This document shows positions 41,529-50,146 of a stretch of 64,000 nt of DNA, one piece after another. A program made the translations under genes and the position numbers. The first letter of the stretch is position 1. Every line of letters starts with the position of its first letter. The notes under the pieces are model-generated. The model was not told the origin of the DNA, ran no database searches, and was given only the letters and a program-made list of their open reading frames with translations. This DNA is from an uncultured Candidatus Saccharibacteria bacterium (GTDB taxonomy: Bacteria; Patescibacteriota; Saccharimonadia; Saccharimonadales; Saccharimonadaceae): NCBI GenBank assembly GCA_947253285.1, contig CAMXXV010000001.1:177698-241697 (forward strand), read 5' to 3'.

Positions 41529-44081
41529 GTGGCAGTATTTAAGACGAGAATGCATGGGGCGAATAAATGCACATTGCGCAAGTTAATGTCGCTAGGTGTT
41601 GTTTTGGTAGCGTTGCTGGCAATCTGCTGCGTTTACGGTCGTAAAGCTATTTCTATTAGTGTCGATACGAATGATATAAATGCTTGGACATTCCAGATGA
41701 ATATGCGTCTCAGTGGGGATGATGCTCAGTTTAATACTGCTATCGCGGGCGAACCATTGTCGTATGACGTGATCGCTAGTTTGTATGATCAAAATTTTAG
41801 CAATAAGGTTGATAATGATTCCACGATTCACCGTTGGGTGCATAAGAAACCAGCATCTGGAGAAAAGCGCACACTTACGACTGACGTGAAATTTTATGCT
41901 ACAATTAGGAAATTTAAGTCTGTAAGTGACAAAGATTTTGCTGATATCATTGAAAAATATAAGCCAGACAGTGCCGACTTAATTGCTACTTGGGCTAAGG
42001 GTACCGTAATTAAGGCTGGCGATGAAATTACTTTGGGACAGAAGAAATATCCTGGTACGACTAAGGAAGGGGAAACGATTTGTATTATTGCTAAATCTTT
42101 ATGGGGTAGCAAGGGTTTAGATGGCAACATAGTCTGCACTGCTATTATAGCTAAGCTTAGTGATTCCAGCCTTCATACTGAAGCAAAGGTTAATACTGGT
42201 AAATACACCGATCGGCCTGGTTTGGTTGCATTCCCCGGTGACACAGTTTGGTGGCGACATACAGCTAATTCAAGCGGTTCATCGTCGGGCTTTAATTTTG
42301 AATTACACAACACATATAAATCAGAGGATCGTAGTACTACACTATCGTCCAGCAGTGGGCTACTGCATGAGGGGTACTATAAGTATAATGACCCATTTAA
42401 GGTAAAGGACGAAGATTTGGGCGAAACAATGTGCGAGTCAGTATCTGGCGGTGGCGCTAATTCTAATGAAGTTTGTGTGAAATTTGCTTACCACTATACG
42501 CGCGAGTCGCCACATATGCCGGCGCAAAAGGACTGCACTTTTTACGGTAACTGCCCAGGCAATAGGTTGCCAAGGGATTACAGCGCTGGTTTACGCGTTA
42601 ATAGTGTTGCTACCGTTGACCATGTTTTGGTTGGTGATTACTTTGAATTTTGGAGTTGGGTGTACCATATGGGCGGTAAAACTAATTCCAAAAGATATAA
42701 CCACGTACTTTACATGGCTATTGTTCGAGGCGATGCGGTGAATAATGACAATCAAGATGGTCCACTTGTCTATCCAACGACTAATTTGGATGATGCTGGC
42801 TGTGATGCTAGCGCAAAATACTCCCACGGATTAAAGAAAAAAGACATTAAATCTTGTCATTCATTGTGCGTGCACGAAGTTCCTGGGGATCTAAGTACGC
42901 CATGTGTTAAGGATTTTGTTGGTCTTAAGCCTGGAAAACTAGATGGAATATACCGCCCCGACATACTAGATCAGAGCTGGTTTGATTCTGCTGGCGCCAA
43001 GTTGGGCGACAAAGTTTGCGCATGGAGTGCGATTGATAATTGGCAGGCAGTGTATGGCGATATAGCGCCGTCGATTATGGTGTCTAACATGATATGTATT
43101 GATATCGCTAAGTTGCCGCAGATACGTATTTTGGGTGGTGATTCTATTTCTACTAAAAATATTCTTGGCGGTAGTTATAGCGACTATAATAGCACCAACT
43201 TCGACCGCGGGTCATGGTCACAATATGGCTTATTTGCTGGCAAGGGTATTAAATTTTTTGGTTCATCTGGTTTTACGACGGTTCAATATGACAAAGACCC
43301 TTTAAAAAGTAATCGCTATAAGAGTTGCTACCTGGACTTTTCTAATGGGGGCGTATACCATAACTATTGTTTCGTTGATAGTGATATAGGCGGTAATGGG
43401 GATTTTGGTATTAGTGATGTTGAGGGTATTGTTGGATTACCACTGATAAACAATCAATACAGCAAAGATGTGGCTCAAGATAGTTTAGATTTATCTACTG
43501 CACCTAGTGGTGATATTGTCTACCACTACACTGGTGGTGGTAAAGTATTTCGGCTGAGTGGCAATTTACGGCCAGGCGCACATCTTGTTGTTGAGGTTCC
43601 TAAGGGCGTGTCAATTGATATTGTTGGCGATATTGGGCTATCTGACTATAGTGGCAGACCGACATCGTTGAAAAATATGCAGTATAAAACTTTGTACGAT
43701 TTGCCGACATTAAGCGTAATTTCTCATGACGACATTAATATTAGTGGTAAAGTTAAGCAAATATATGCTAATTTAATGGCAACTAAGGAAATCTATACTT
43801 GTGCTGAGGTAAAGCCTAGCCTAAATGTACTTAAGAATCCAACGCTTGGCGAAAAGGGGCCATGCAATCAGCATCTAACGGTGACTGGTTCGCTCATGAG
43901 TGGCTATGACATTAATTTTCATCGTACTGCTGGGTCTGACATTGTGTCTAGTAAGGCAAAGGACCCGAGTGAAACTATTGTTTATACGCCAACTAACTTC
44001 CTGTGGCCAAGTATTATCTTTAATAGTACTGACGTGGAGTACCGAACGGTTTATGCTACGGCGATGGTGCCACGATATTAA
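41529..44081 (+). CDS. large secreted Cys-containing protein, paralog 4
   Basis: An 850-residue exported protein, last of the four. The N-terminal hydrophobic segment is 'LGVVLVALLAICCVYG' after a basic region. It has PGDTVWWRHTANSSG (237), 'ESPHMPAQKDCTFYGNCP' (about 327), 'QIRILGGDSISTKNILGG', 'DRGSWSQYGLFAGKGIKFFG' (559), 'VSIDIVGDIGLSDYSG', and ends MVPRY. The start is uncertain: GTG 41529 has no clear ribosome-binding site, and in-frame ATG 41550 or 41586 would still leave a signal peptide. It is followed directly by the infA promoter, with no clear terminator between. Confidence 0.83.
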   Translation: MAVFKTRMHGANKCTLRKLMSLGVVLVALLAICCVYGRKAISISVDTNDINAWTFQMNMRLSGDDAQFNTAIAGEPLSYDVIASLYDQNFSNKVDNDSTIHRWVHKKPASGEKRTLTTDVKFYATIRKFKSVSDKDFADIIEKYKPDSADLIATWAKGTVIKAGDEITLGQKKYPGTTKEGETICIIAKSLWGSKGLDGNIVCTAIIAKLSDSSLHTEAKVNTGKYTDRPGLVAFPGDTVWWRHTANSSGSSSGFNFELHNTYKSEDRSTTLSSSSGLLHEGYYKYNDPFKVKDEDLGETMCESVSGGGANSNEVCVKFAYHYTRESPHMPAQKDCTFYGNCPGNRLPRDYSAGLRVNSVATVDHVLVGDYFEFWSWVYHMGGKTNSKRYNHVLYMAIVRGDAVNNDNQDGPLVYPTTNLDDAGCDASAKYSHGLKKKDIKSCHSLCVHEVPGDLSTPCVKDFVGLKPGKLDGIYRPDILDQSWFDSAGAKLGDKVCAWSAIDNWQAVYGDIAPSIMVSNMICIDIAKLPQIRILGGDSISTKNILGGSYSDYNSTNFDRGSWSQYGLFAGKGIKFFGSSGFTTVQYDKDPLKSNRYKSCYLDFSNGGVYHNYCFVDSDIGGNGDFGISDVEGIVGLPLINNQYSKDVAQDSLDLSTAPSGDIVYHYTGGGKVFRLSGNLRPGAHLVVEVPKGVSIDIVGDIGLSDYSGRPTSLKNMQYKTLYDLPTLSVISHDDINISGKVKQIYANLMATKEIYTCAEVKPSLNVLKNPTLGEKGPCNQHLTVTGSLMSGYDINFHRTAGSDIVSSKAKDPSETIVYTPTNFLWPSIIFNSTDVEYRTVYATAMVPRY
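42504..42535 (+). repeat. 32-nt exact repeat, copy in paralog 4
   Basis: Identical to 37029-37060 in paralog 2, across about 5.4 kb. Confidence 0.9.
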
Positions 44082-44091
44082 GATTAACCTA

Positions 44092-44120
44092 TTGCATTCA
44101 ATTGAAAAATAGTGTATAAT
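44092..44120 (+). promoter_or_regulatory. promoter of the infA-rpsI operon
   Basis: TTGCAT (44092-44097), a 17-bp spacer and TATAAT (44115-44120). The predicted leader is only about 11 nt and shows no Shine-Dalgarno sequence before infA. Confidence 0.82.
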
Positions 44121-44137
44121 TACAAATTGTAGTTACT

Positions 44138-44416
44138 ATGGCTGTAGACAAGGAAGTAATCAAAATCAATGGTACCGTGGTGGAAGCCCTACCTGGTACT
44201 AAATTTAGAGTAGAACTTGAAAATGGCCATACTATTATCGCCATTATATCAGGCAAGATGCGCAAGCATTACATTCGTTTGGTACAGGGAGATAAGGTTG
44301 AAGTTGAGATGACCCCATACGATCTCACGCGGGGAAGAATCAGCTTTCGACTACGTGAGGAAAAAAATTTAAGTGCACCGCAGGGAAGCGGTCAGAAAGG
44401 ACATAGCCGAAGATGA
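44138..44416 (+). CDS. infA: translation initiation factor IF-1
   Basis: A 92-residue IF-1 that binds the 30S A site during initiation. The S1/OB-fold core has '[20 protein letters not shown]', '[20 protein letters not shown]' and '[14 protein letters not shown]'. About 18 C-terminal residues, Gly/Ser/Gln/Arg-rich, exceed the usual 72. No ribosome-binding site is visible before the ATG. It overlaps rpmJ by 4 bases (ATGA), the usual infA-rpmJ-rpsM order. Confidence 0.97.
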   Translation: MAVDKEVIKINGTVVEALPGTKFRVELENGHTIIAIISGKMRKHYIRLVQGDKVEVEMTPYDLTRGRISFRLREEKNLSAPQGSGQKGHSRR

Positions 44417-44529
44417 AAGTCTCAGCTAGCGTTAAGAAACGCAGCCCAGATGACAAGTTAGTGCGTCGTAAGGGTCGCCTACGCGTCATCAACAAGATGA
44501 AGCCACGTAATAAGCAGAGGCAAGGCTAA
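44413..44529 (+). CDS. rpmJ: ribosomal protein bL36, cysteine-free
   Basis: A 38-codon gene. It starts [20 protein letters not shown] and ends NKQRQG, the typical L36 frame, but all zinc-ligand Cys/His positions of the classical form are replaced. Overlap with the infA stop (ATGA) and 8 bases before rpsM support it. bL36 stabilises 23S rRNA near the GTPase centre. Confidence 0.95.
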   Translation: MKVSASVKKRSPDDKLVRRKGRLRVINKMKPRNKQRQG

Positions 44530-44537
44530 GGAGAGAT

Positions 44538-44924
44538 ATGGCAAGATTTGCTAACGTTGAGGTTCCTGCTGACAAGCAGATTGCAGTGGCATTGACCTAC
44601 ATTTATGGCATCGGCCCAAAGTTGGCTGGTGACATTGTCAAAGCCGCTAAAGTAAAGCCTGAGACCCGCACTAAGGATCTCAAGCCAGAAGAAGAGCGCA
44701 AGCTCCGCGAGATTATCGACGCTAATTACACTGTAGAAGGTGATTTGCGCCGCATTGTCGCTGGCAACATTAAGCGCCTAAAGGATATTAACTCTTACCG
44801 TGGTCTACGCCACAAGGCCAACCTACCAGTACACGGTCAGCGTACTCGTACGAATGCCCGTACTAAGCGTGGTAAGCGTATCGCCGTTGGTGGCAGCCAG
44901 CCAAAGGCAGCAAGTAAGACCTAG
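44538..44924 (+). CDS. rpsM: ribosomal protein uS13
   Basis: A 128-residue S13 in the 30S head, bridging to the 50S and contacting P-site tRNA. It has 'QIAVALTYIYGIGPKLAGDI' (helix-hairpin-helix) and 'YRGLRHKANLPVHGQRTRTN', ending in a basic tail. AAGGAGAGAT precedes the ATG. Confidence 0.98.
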   Translation: MARFANVEVPADKQIAVALTYIYGIGPKLAGDIVKAAKVKPETRTKDLKPEEERKLREIIDANYTVEGDLRRIVAGNIKRLKDINSYRGLRHKANLPVHGQRTRTNARTKRGKRIAVGGSQPKAASKT

Positions 44925-44962
44925 GATAGTCGAGTTAGGAAGGTAAATAAGGAAAGGAATCT

Positions 44963-45382
44963 ATGGCAGACAAGAAATCTGTTGCCGCGTCAAAGAAGAC
45001 TACCGCCAAGGGCAAAAAGCGCACTAAGCGCAGCATTCCGCTCGGCCAAGTCCATATTCAGGCGACATTTAACAATACAATCATTACATTTGCAGACAAC
45101 CATGGTAACGCGTTGAGCGCAAGCTCAGCTGGTGCTTGTGGCTTCCGTGGTAGCAAGAAGGGCACCGCATTTGCCGCCCAAATCGCTACGGAAAAGGCCG
45201 CCGAAGTTGCCAAGAATCAGTACGGTTTAACTAAAGTTGACGTCTTCGTTAAGGGCGTTGGTCTCGGTCGTGATGCTGCAGTACGTGCTATTAGTGCTGC
45301 TGAAATGCAAATTGAAAGCATTAACGATGTGACTAGCGTGCCACATGGCGGTGTACGTCCTAAGCGCGAAAGGAGAGCATAA
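44963..45382 (+). CDS. rpsK: ribosomal protein uS11
   Basis: A 139-residue S11 of the 30S platform. After a Lys-rich N-terminal tail of about 25 residues the core reads 'QVHIQATFNNTIITFADNHG' and ends 'SVPHGGVRPKRERRA'. GGAAAGGAATCT precedes the ATG; S4 starts 3 bases after its stop. Confidence 0.98.
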   Translation: MADKKSVAASKKTTAKGKKRTKRSIPLGQVHIQATFNNTIITFADNHGNALSASSAGACGFRGSKKGTAFAAQIATEKAAEVAKNQYGLTKVDVFVKGVGLGRDAAVRAISAAEMQIESINDVTSVPHGGVRPKRERRA

Positions 45383-45385
45383 ACT

Positions 45386-46003
45386 ATGGCTCGAGATAAT
45401 TCACCAATTGTTAAGCAGAGCCGCCGCGAAGGCTACGCTCTACATCGCAAGGCCGTCAAGGTCATGGCACATAAGACTGGCATTCCTGGCCAACACGCTG
45501 GGTCACGTCAGGGTAAGCCATCACTATATTTGACTCAGCTACGTGAAAAGCAGAAGGTGCGCCGCATTTATGGTGTGCTAGAGAAGCAATTCCGCATTCT
45601 AATGAAGCAAGCTACTAAGGACCAGGCTTTGACTGGTGTTAAGTTGCTAGAGCTCTTGGAGCGCCGTCTTGATAACGCTGTTTATCGTGCTGGGTTTGCT
45701 GTATCACGCCGTCAAGCGCGTCAGCTCGTGACTCACGGTCACTTCCTACTCAACGGTCGTCGTGTTGATATTCCATCAATTCGCCTCAAGGCCGGTGACG
45801 TAGTTACTGTTCGTCCACACTCTCAAAATAGCGCCTTCTTCAAGGGCTTAGCTGAGATTAATCGCGACGCTCAAAGTCAGCCAGCCGGTTGGCTCAAGTC
45901 TGATGTCAAGAATATGACTATCACCGTAACCGGTTTGCCAGCACGTGAAGACGCTGAGCCTGGCATTAATGAACAGCTAATCGTTGAGTTCTACTCACGC
46001 TAA
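45386..46003 (+). CDS. rpsD: ribosomal protein uS4, zinc-free
   Basis: A 205-residue S4, a primary 16S-binding protein. The N-terminus lacks the four zinc-ligand cysteines. It has 'LLELLERRLDNAVYRAGFA', 'RRQARQLVTHGHFLLNGRRV' (S4 domain) and the usual ending 'EPGINEQLIVEFYSR'. It lies between S11 and rpoA as in many alpha operons. Confidence 0.98.
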   Translation: MARDNSPIVKQSRREGYALHRKAVKVMAHKTGIPGQHAGSRQGKPSLYLTQLREKQKVRRIYGVLEKQFRILMKQATKDQALTGVKLLELLERRLDNAVYRAGFAVSRRQARQLVTHGHFLLNGRRVDIPSIRLKAGDVVTVRPHSQNSAFFKGLAEINRDAQSQPAGWLKSDVKNMTITVTGLPAREDAEPGINEQLIVEFYSR

Positions 46004-46017
46004 ATAAGGGAGGACAA

Positions 46018-46941
46018 ATGAGCAATACAATTTTGAAGCCAGCAGTAACCAGTGTTAAGGAGTTAGCTCAAAATAGCTCTGTGCTGACAATCGAGCCACT
46101 TGCTAGCGGCTATGGTCAGACCCTTGGCAATTCACTACGCCGTGTCTTACTATCGTCAATTGAAGGTTCAGCTATTACCGCTTTTAAAATCGACGGTGTT
46201 GGCCATGAATTTACTACCATTCCTGGCGTTAAGGAAGACGTGCTTGAGATTATGCTTAACCTCAAGAGCGTTGTACTAGATAGCCACAAGGATGAACCAG
46301 TTGAATACACTGTTCGCAAGAAGGGTGGTGTATTGACTGCAGCCGACTTGGCTGGTAGTGCCGATTTTGACGTAGTAGACGACTCGCAAGTCATCGCTAC
46401 TATCGATGACCCAAATCATGAACTAGTTTTGACCATCGTGGTTGAGCGTGGTCGCGGTTACCAAACCATCGAAGAATCGAGCGCACATCGCTTACACTCT
46501 GACATGATTGCCGTTGATGCACCGTTCTCACCAGTGCGCCGCGTCCGCTACGCCGTTGAGAAGACTCGTGTTGGCGACAACGTTGACCTTGATAAACTAG
46601 TTATTACTGTTGACACCGACGGTTCAATTACGCCAAACGACGCCTTTGAACAGGCCGCTGCCATCTTGGTCAATCAGTATAAGGCCATTGCTGGTCAAAC
46701 CGTGGTAGCTGACGCTGAGCCAGCCGCCGCTGCTGAATCTGATGACGCAACTGGCATGCTATCGATGTCAATCGAAGAGCTCGGAATGAGCGCCCGCACC
46801 ACTAATGCCTTGATTAGCAACAACATCAACACCGTTGGCGACCTCGTATCGTTGACTGATGATGAGCTAGAAGACCTCAAGGGTTTTGGTGCTAAGGCTA
46901 AAGAAGAAGTTAAAGCCCGCGTGGCAGAATTGGAGTTTTAA
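46018..46941 (+). CDS. rpoA: RNA polymerase alpha subunit
   Basis: A 307-residue alpha subunit, the scaffold for polymerase assembly. Alpha-NTD has 'LASGYGQTLGNSLRRVLLSS' and 'GVKEDVLEIMLNLK'; after a short Ala/Asp linker the alpha-CTD reads 'ELGMSARTTNALISNN' and 'GDLVSLTDDELEDLKGFGAK', the part that touches UP elements and activators. AAGGGAGGACAA precedes the ATG. Confidence 0.98.
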   Translation: MSNTILKPAVTSVKELAQNSSVLTIEPLASGYGQTLGNSLRRVLLSSIEGSAITAFKIDGVGHEFTTIPGVKEDVLEIMLNLKSVVLDSHKDEPVEYTVRKKGGVLTAADLAGSADFDVVDDSQVIATIDDPNHELVLTIVVERGRGYQTIEESSAHRLHSDMIAVDAPFSPVRRVRYAVEKTRVGDNVDLDKLVITVDTDGSITPNDAFEQAAAILVNQYKAIAGQTVVADAEPAAAAESDDATGMLSMSIEELGMSARTTNALISNNINTVGDLVSLTDDELEDLKGFGAKAKEEVKARVAELEF

Positions 46942-46944
46942 TCA

Positions 46945-47361
46945 ATGCATAGGCATGGATACAAGGGCCGCAAGTTTGGTCGCGAACGCAACCAACGTCG
47001 TGCCTTGCGTCGTGGGCTTGTGATTTCTTTGGTTGAGCATGGCGCTATTGTCACCACTCTACAAAAGGCCAAAGATATTCGCCCAGTCGCAGAAAAGTTA
47101 ATCACAAAAGCACGTAAGGGTGGCCTAGCTCGCCGTCGTGCTATCATCGCAGCGCTAAACAATCTAGATGCTGCCAACAAGCTAGTTGACGTTGTCGCAC
47201 CACAGTTGCAACGTGAAAGTGGCTACTTGCGCATCGTCAAGCTAAATCAGAACCGGGTTGGCGACAACGCTGAAATGGCTCGGATTGAGTTTGTCGACGA
47301 AATCAAGCCAGTCGCCAAGCCAGTCAAGGCTGAAGTAGCTAACAAGAAGGAGGCTAAGTAA
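46945..47361 (+). CDS. rplQ: ribosomal protein bL17
   Basis: A 138-residue L17 at the tunnel exit. It begins MHRHGYKGRKFGRERNQRRA, with 'IVTTLQKAKDIRPVAEKLIT' and 'YLRIVKLNQNRVGDNAEMA', and has a Lys/Val/Ala-rich tail. It follows rpoA by 3 bases and overlaps L13 by one. Confidence 0.98.
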   Translation: MHRHGYKGRKFGRERNQRRALRRGLVISLVEHGAIVTTLQKAKDIRPVAEKLITKARKGGLARRRAIIAALNNLDAANKLVDVVAPQLQRESGYLRIVKLNQNRVGDNAEMARIEFVDEIKPVAKPVKAEVANKKEAK

Positions 47362-47786
47362 TGAACACTAAGACCTACCAGAAGAAAGCCGGTGAAGTCG
47401 AGCACAAGTGGGTGCTAGTTGACGCCGCCAACTTGCCACTTGGTCGTGTTGCAACCTTTGTTGCTAATCGCCTAATGGGTAAGTATGACCCAACCTATAC
47501 TGCACACATGGATGCCGGTGATAACGTTGTAGTTATCAATGCCGACCAGATGGTTTACAATGGCGACCGTCGCACTAAGAAGTACTATCGCCACAGTGAA
47601 TTCCCAGGTGCTTTGAAGGAAATCAAGGCTGAGGATGTTAGCCTTAGCGAAATGCTAGAGCGTTCAGTTGCTGGCATGTTACCAAAGAACAAGTTGCGTG
47701 ATGCTCGTGTCGCTCGCTTGCGTGTTTACGCCGGCGCTGACCACAGCAACACTGCACAACAACCAGTAAAATTGGAGGTTAAGTAA
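47361..47786 (+). CDS. rplM: ribosomal protein uL13
   Basis: A 141-residue L13, an early 50S assembly protein. It has 'WVLVDAANLPLGRVATFVAN', 'YTAHMDAGDNVVVINAD' and 'AVAGMLPKNKLRDARVARL'-type text (here SVAGMLPKNKLRDARV). One-base overlaps with L17 and S9. Confidence 0.98.
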   Translation: MNTKTYQKKAGEVEHKWVLVDAANLPLGRVATFVANRLMGKYDPTYTAHMDAGDNVVVINADQMVYNGDRRTKKYYRHSEFPGALKEIKAEDVSLSEMLERSVAGMLPKNKLRDARVARLRVYAGADHSNTAQQPVKLEVK

Positions 47787-48184
47787 TGGCCACAGGTACA
47801 TATTTTTACGGTCTTGGTCGTCGCAAGAGCTCAAGCGTGTCAGCACGTCTTTATAAGGGCAAGGGCGATATCACCATTAATGGCAAGTCAGCCAAGGATT
47901 ACTTCGCTGGCAACACCACTTTACTAGCTGAAATCACCGACCCATTGGCACTAGTCAGCAAGCAAGCTGAATTTGATGTCACTTTGCTCGCTAAGGGTGG
48001 TGGTACCGCTGGTCAAGTTGATGCCGCTAAGCTCGCTATTGCGAAGGCACTAGCATCAATCAACGACGACTTGCGTGGCACGTTATCAAAGGCTGGTTAT
48101 CTCCGCCGTGATAGTCGTGAAGTCGAGCGCAAGAAGTACGGTTTGCGTGGTGCACGCCGCAAAGAGCAGTTCTCAAAGCGTTAA
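47786..48184 (+). CDS. rpsI: ribosomal protein uS9
   Basis: A 132-residue S9 whose C-terminal tail contacts P-site tRNA. It has 'YGLGRRKSSSVSARLYKGKG' and ends 'KYGLRGARRKEQFSKR', the conserved Lys-Arg end. It is the last gene of this operon, followed by a terminator. Confidence 0.98.
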   Translation: MATGTYFYGLGRRKSSSVSARLYKGKGDITINGKSAKDYFAGNTTLLAEITDPLALVSKQAEFDVTLLAKGGGTAGQVDAAKLAIAKALASINDDLRGTLSKAGYLRRDSREVERKKYGLRGARRKEQFSKR

Positions 48185-48198
48185 TACCACATATCTAC

Positions 48199-48229
48199 AA
48201 AAGAGGAGTCCGCACGGCTCCTCTTTTAT
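48199..48229 (+). terminator. terminator of the alpha-operon block
   Basis: AAAAGAGGAG (48199-48208), an inner CCG/CGG pair with a bulged T, CTCCTCTTTT (48218-48227), then ATT. Confidence 0.9.
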
Positions 48230-48231
48230 TA

Positions 48232-48240
48232 TGCTATAAT
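48232..48240 (+). promoter_or_regulatory. extended -10 promoter, leaderless trpS mRNA
   Basis: TGC-TATAAT (hexamer 48235-48240), 7 bases before ATG 48248. The AGGAG lying between them is upstream of the expected transcription start, so it may not be transcribed. Confidence 0.65.
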
Positions 48241-48247
48241 AGGAGTT

Positions 48248-49267
48248 ATGAAAGACATTATTCTCACTGGTGATCGACCGACAGGCAAGCTCCACCTCGG
48301 CCATTATGTAGGCTCGCTTCGCGAGCGAGTTAAGTTACAAGAGAGCGGCAAATACGACCCGTTCGTGATGATTGCTGATATGCAGGCGCTGACTGATAAC
48401 GCCAAAAATCCTGCTAAGGTACGCGACAACGTCTTACAAGTCGCGCTTGATTACCTTGCTGCCGGCCTTGACCCGCGTAAAACGACAATTTTTATTCAGT
48501 CGCAAGTGCCAGCACTCTCGGAACTCACCATGTATTACATGGATTTGGTGAGTATTAGCCGCCTTGAGCGCAACCCAACTGTAAAGAGTGAAATTAAGCA
48601 GAAGAATTTTGGCGAGGGTGTGCCAACTGGGTTTGTAACCTACCCAATCTCACAAGCCGCCGACATTACCGCCTTTAAGGCCAAGTACGTACCGGTGGGC
48701 GAAGACCAGCTGCCAATGATTGAGCAAACTCGTGAAATTGTCCGGTCGTTCAATCAGACTTATGGCGAGCAGGTGTTAGTAGAGCCGGAAGCTATCCTTG
48801 CGAGTAGCAACACAGCGCGCCGTTTGCCAGGGCTAGATGGTCAGGCCAAAATGAGTAAGAGCCTAGGCAACTGCATTTATCTATCTGACGACGAGAAAAC
48901 TTTACACGACAAGGTATTTAACATGTATACTGACCCAAATCACATTCACGTCAGTGACCCTGGTAAAATTGAGGGCAACGTGGTGTTTACCTATCTTGAT
49001 GTATTTGCAACCGACCAAGCCAAAGTTGCCGAATTGAAGGCGCAGTATCAGAAGGGCGGCTTGGGCGACGTAGTAGTAAAAAAGTATCTTTTTGAGGTAT
49101 TAAACGAAGTTTTGACGCCAATTCGTGAGCGTCGTGCCAAGCTGGCTGAAAACCCAGCCTACATTTATGAACTGTTGCATCAGGGCTCGCAAAAGGCGGC
49201 CTGCATCGCTAGCCAGACCCTAACACAAGTTAAGGATGCCATTGGCATTAATTATTACGGAGACTAG
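48248..49267 (+). CDS. trpS: tryptophanyl-tRNA synthetase
   Basis: A 339-residue class I synthetase. The HIGH-type motif is 'GDRPTGKLHLGHYVGS' at the N-terminus, the signature KMSKSLGN lies at about residues 201-208, and 'PVGEDQLPMIEQTREI' forms part of the Trp pocket. Length is normal. It begins a three-gene run with the RluA-family gene (no gap) and the HolB-like gene. Confidence 0.97.
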   Translation: MKDIILTGDRPTGKLHLGHYVGSLRERVKLQESGKYDPFVMIADMQALTDNAKNPAKVRDNVLQVALDYLAAGLDPRKTTIFIQSQVPALSELTMYYMDLVSISRLERNPTVKSEIKQKNFGEGVPTGFVTYPISQAADITAFKAKYVPVGEDQLPMIEQTREIVRSFNQTYGEQVLVEPEAILASSNTARRLPGLDGQAKMSKSLGNCIYLSDDEKTLHDKVFNMYTDPNHIHVSDPGKIEGNVVFTYLDVFATDQAKVAELKAQYQKGGLGDVVVKKYLFEVLNEVLTPIRERRAKLAENPAYIYELLHQGSQKAACIASQTLTQVKDAIGINYYGD

Positions 49268-50146
49268 ATGCGACTTGATGCTTGGCTGGCCAACAAATAT
49301 CCGGAATTCTCACGGTCTACCGTACAGAAGCTAATTAAGTCAGGCCAAGCGACCGTTGACAGTGTTGTGATAACTAAGCCGTCTTATGAAGTGGCGGAAA
49401 CGCAGACTGTGTTATTCACGCCACCCACCGCGCCAGATTTTAGCGTAGATAGTAGCCAGTTTGCGGCTAGCGTAATCTTTGAAAACGCCAACGTGGTGGT
49501 AATCAACAAGCCAGCAGGGATGCTAACTCACGCTAAGGGTGCCATGGCCGAGGAATTTACCGTGGCTGATTTTGTGCGCAGCAAATTTGACCAGACAGAG
49601 AGTACAGCAAATTCCGACAATAACCGTTTGGGCATCGTGCATCGCCTTGACCGCGCTACTAGTGGCTTATTGATTTGCGCCAAGAATCTTACCACGGCGC
49701 ATTATTTGCAGCGACAGTTTGCTGACCGTAAGGCGCACAAAACTTATTTCGCCCTCGTAGAACGCACGCCAAAGCAGCTTGCTGCGCAAATTAATTTGCC
49801 GATTGCCCGCAACGTTCGTAAGCCTGCTACTTTTCAAGTCGACCCGAAGGGTAAGCCCGCCATCACTGATTATCGGGTTACAGAGCAGTTCGACGATGGT
49901 ACTGCACTAGTGGAGTTGAAGCCTCATACCGGCCGCACACACCAATTGCGCGTACACCTAAGTTACATTGGTGCCCCCATCGTGGGCGACCCGGTTTATG
50001 GCAATGGTCAATTTGGCGACCGCCTAATGTTGCATGCTGCTGCGCTAGAAATTACCGTGCCAACCGAGCAGGGTAACGAGCGCATGACGTTTGAAGCGCC
50101 GTTGCCGACTGATTTTACGGCCGAGCTGGAGCGCCATCGTGGCTAA
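49268..50146 (+). CDS. RluA-family pseudouridine synthase
   Basis: A 292-residue enzyme. An N-terminal S4 domain ('MRLDAWLANKYPEFSRSTVQ') precedes the catalytic domain with HRLDRATSGL (catalytic Asp 128) and the family block 'LKPHTGRTHQLRVHLSYIG'. Architecture is that of RluC/RluD, which modify 23S rRNA; the target is undetermined. It starts directly after the trpS stop and overlaps the next gene by 8 bases. Confidence 0.94.
   Translation: MRLDAWLANKYPEFSRSTVQKLIKSGQATVDSVVITKPSYEVAETQTVLFTPPTAPDFSVDSSQFAASVIFENANVVVINKPAGMLTHAKGAMAEEFTVADFVRSKFDQTESTANSDNNRLGIVHRLDRATSGLLICAKNLTTAHYLQRQFADRKAHKTYFALVERTPKQLAAQINLPIARNVRKPATFQVDPKGKPAITDYRVTEQFDDGTALVELKPHTGRTHQLRVHLSYIGAPIVGDPVYGNGQFGDRLMLHAAALEITVPTEQGNERMTFEAPLPTDFTAELERHRG

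Noticed and set aside
44082..44114. Possible terminator after paralog 4 (TTCAATTGAA palindrome)
   Set aside because: The AT-rich palindrome is too short and has no T-run; it falls in the spacer of the infA promoter.
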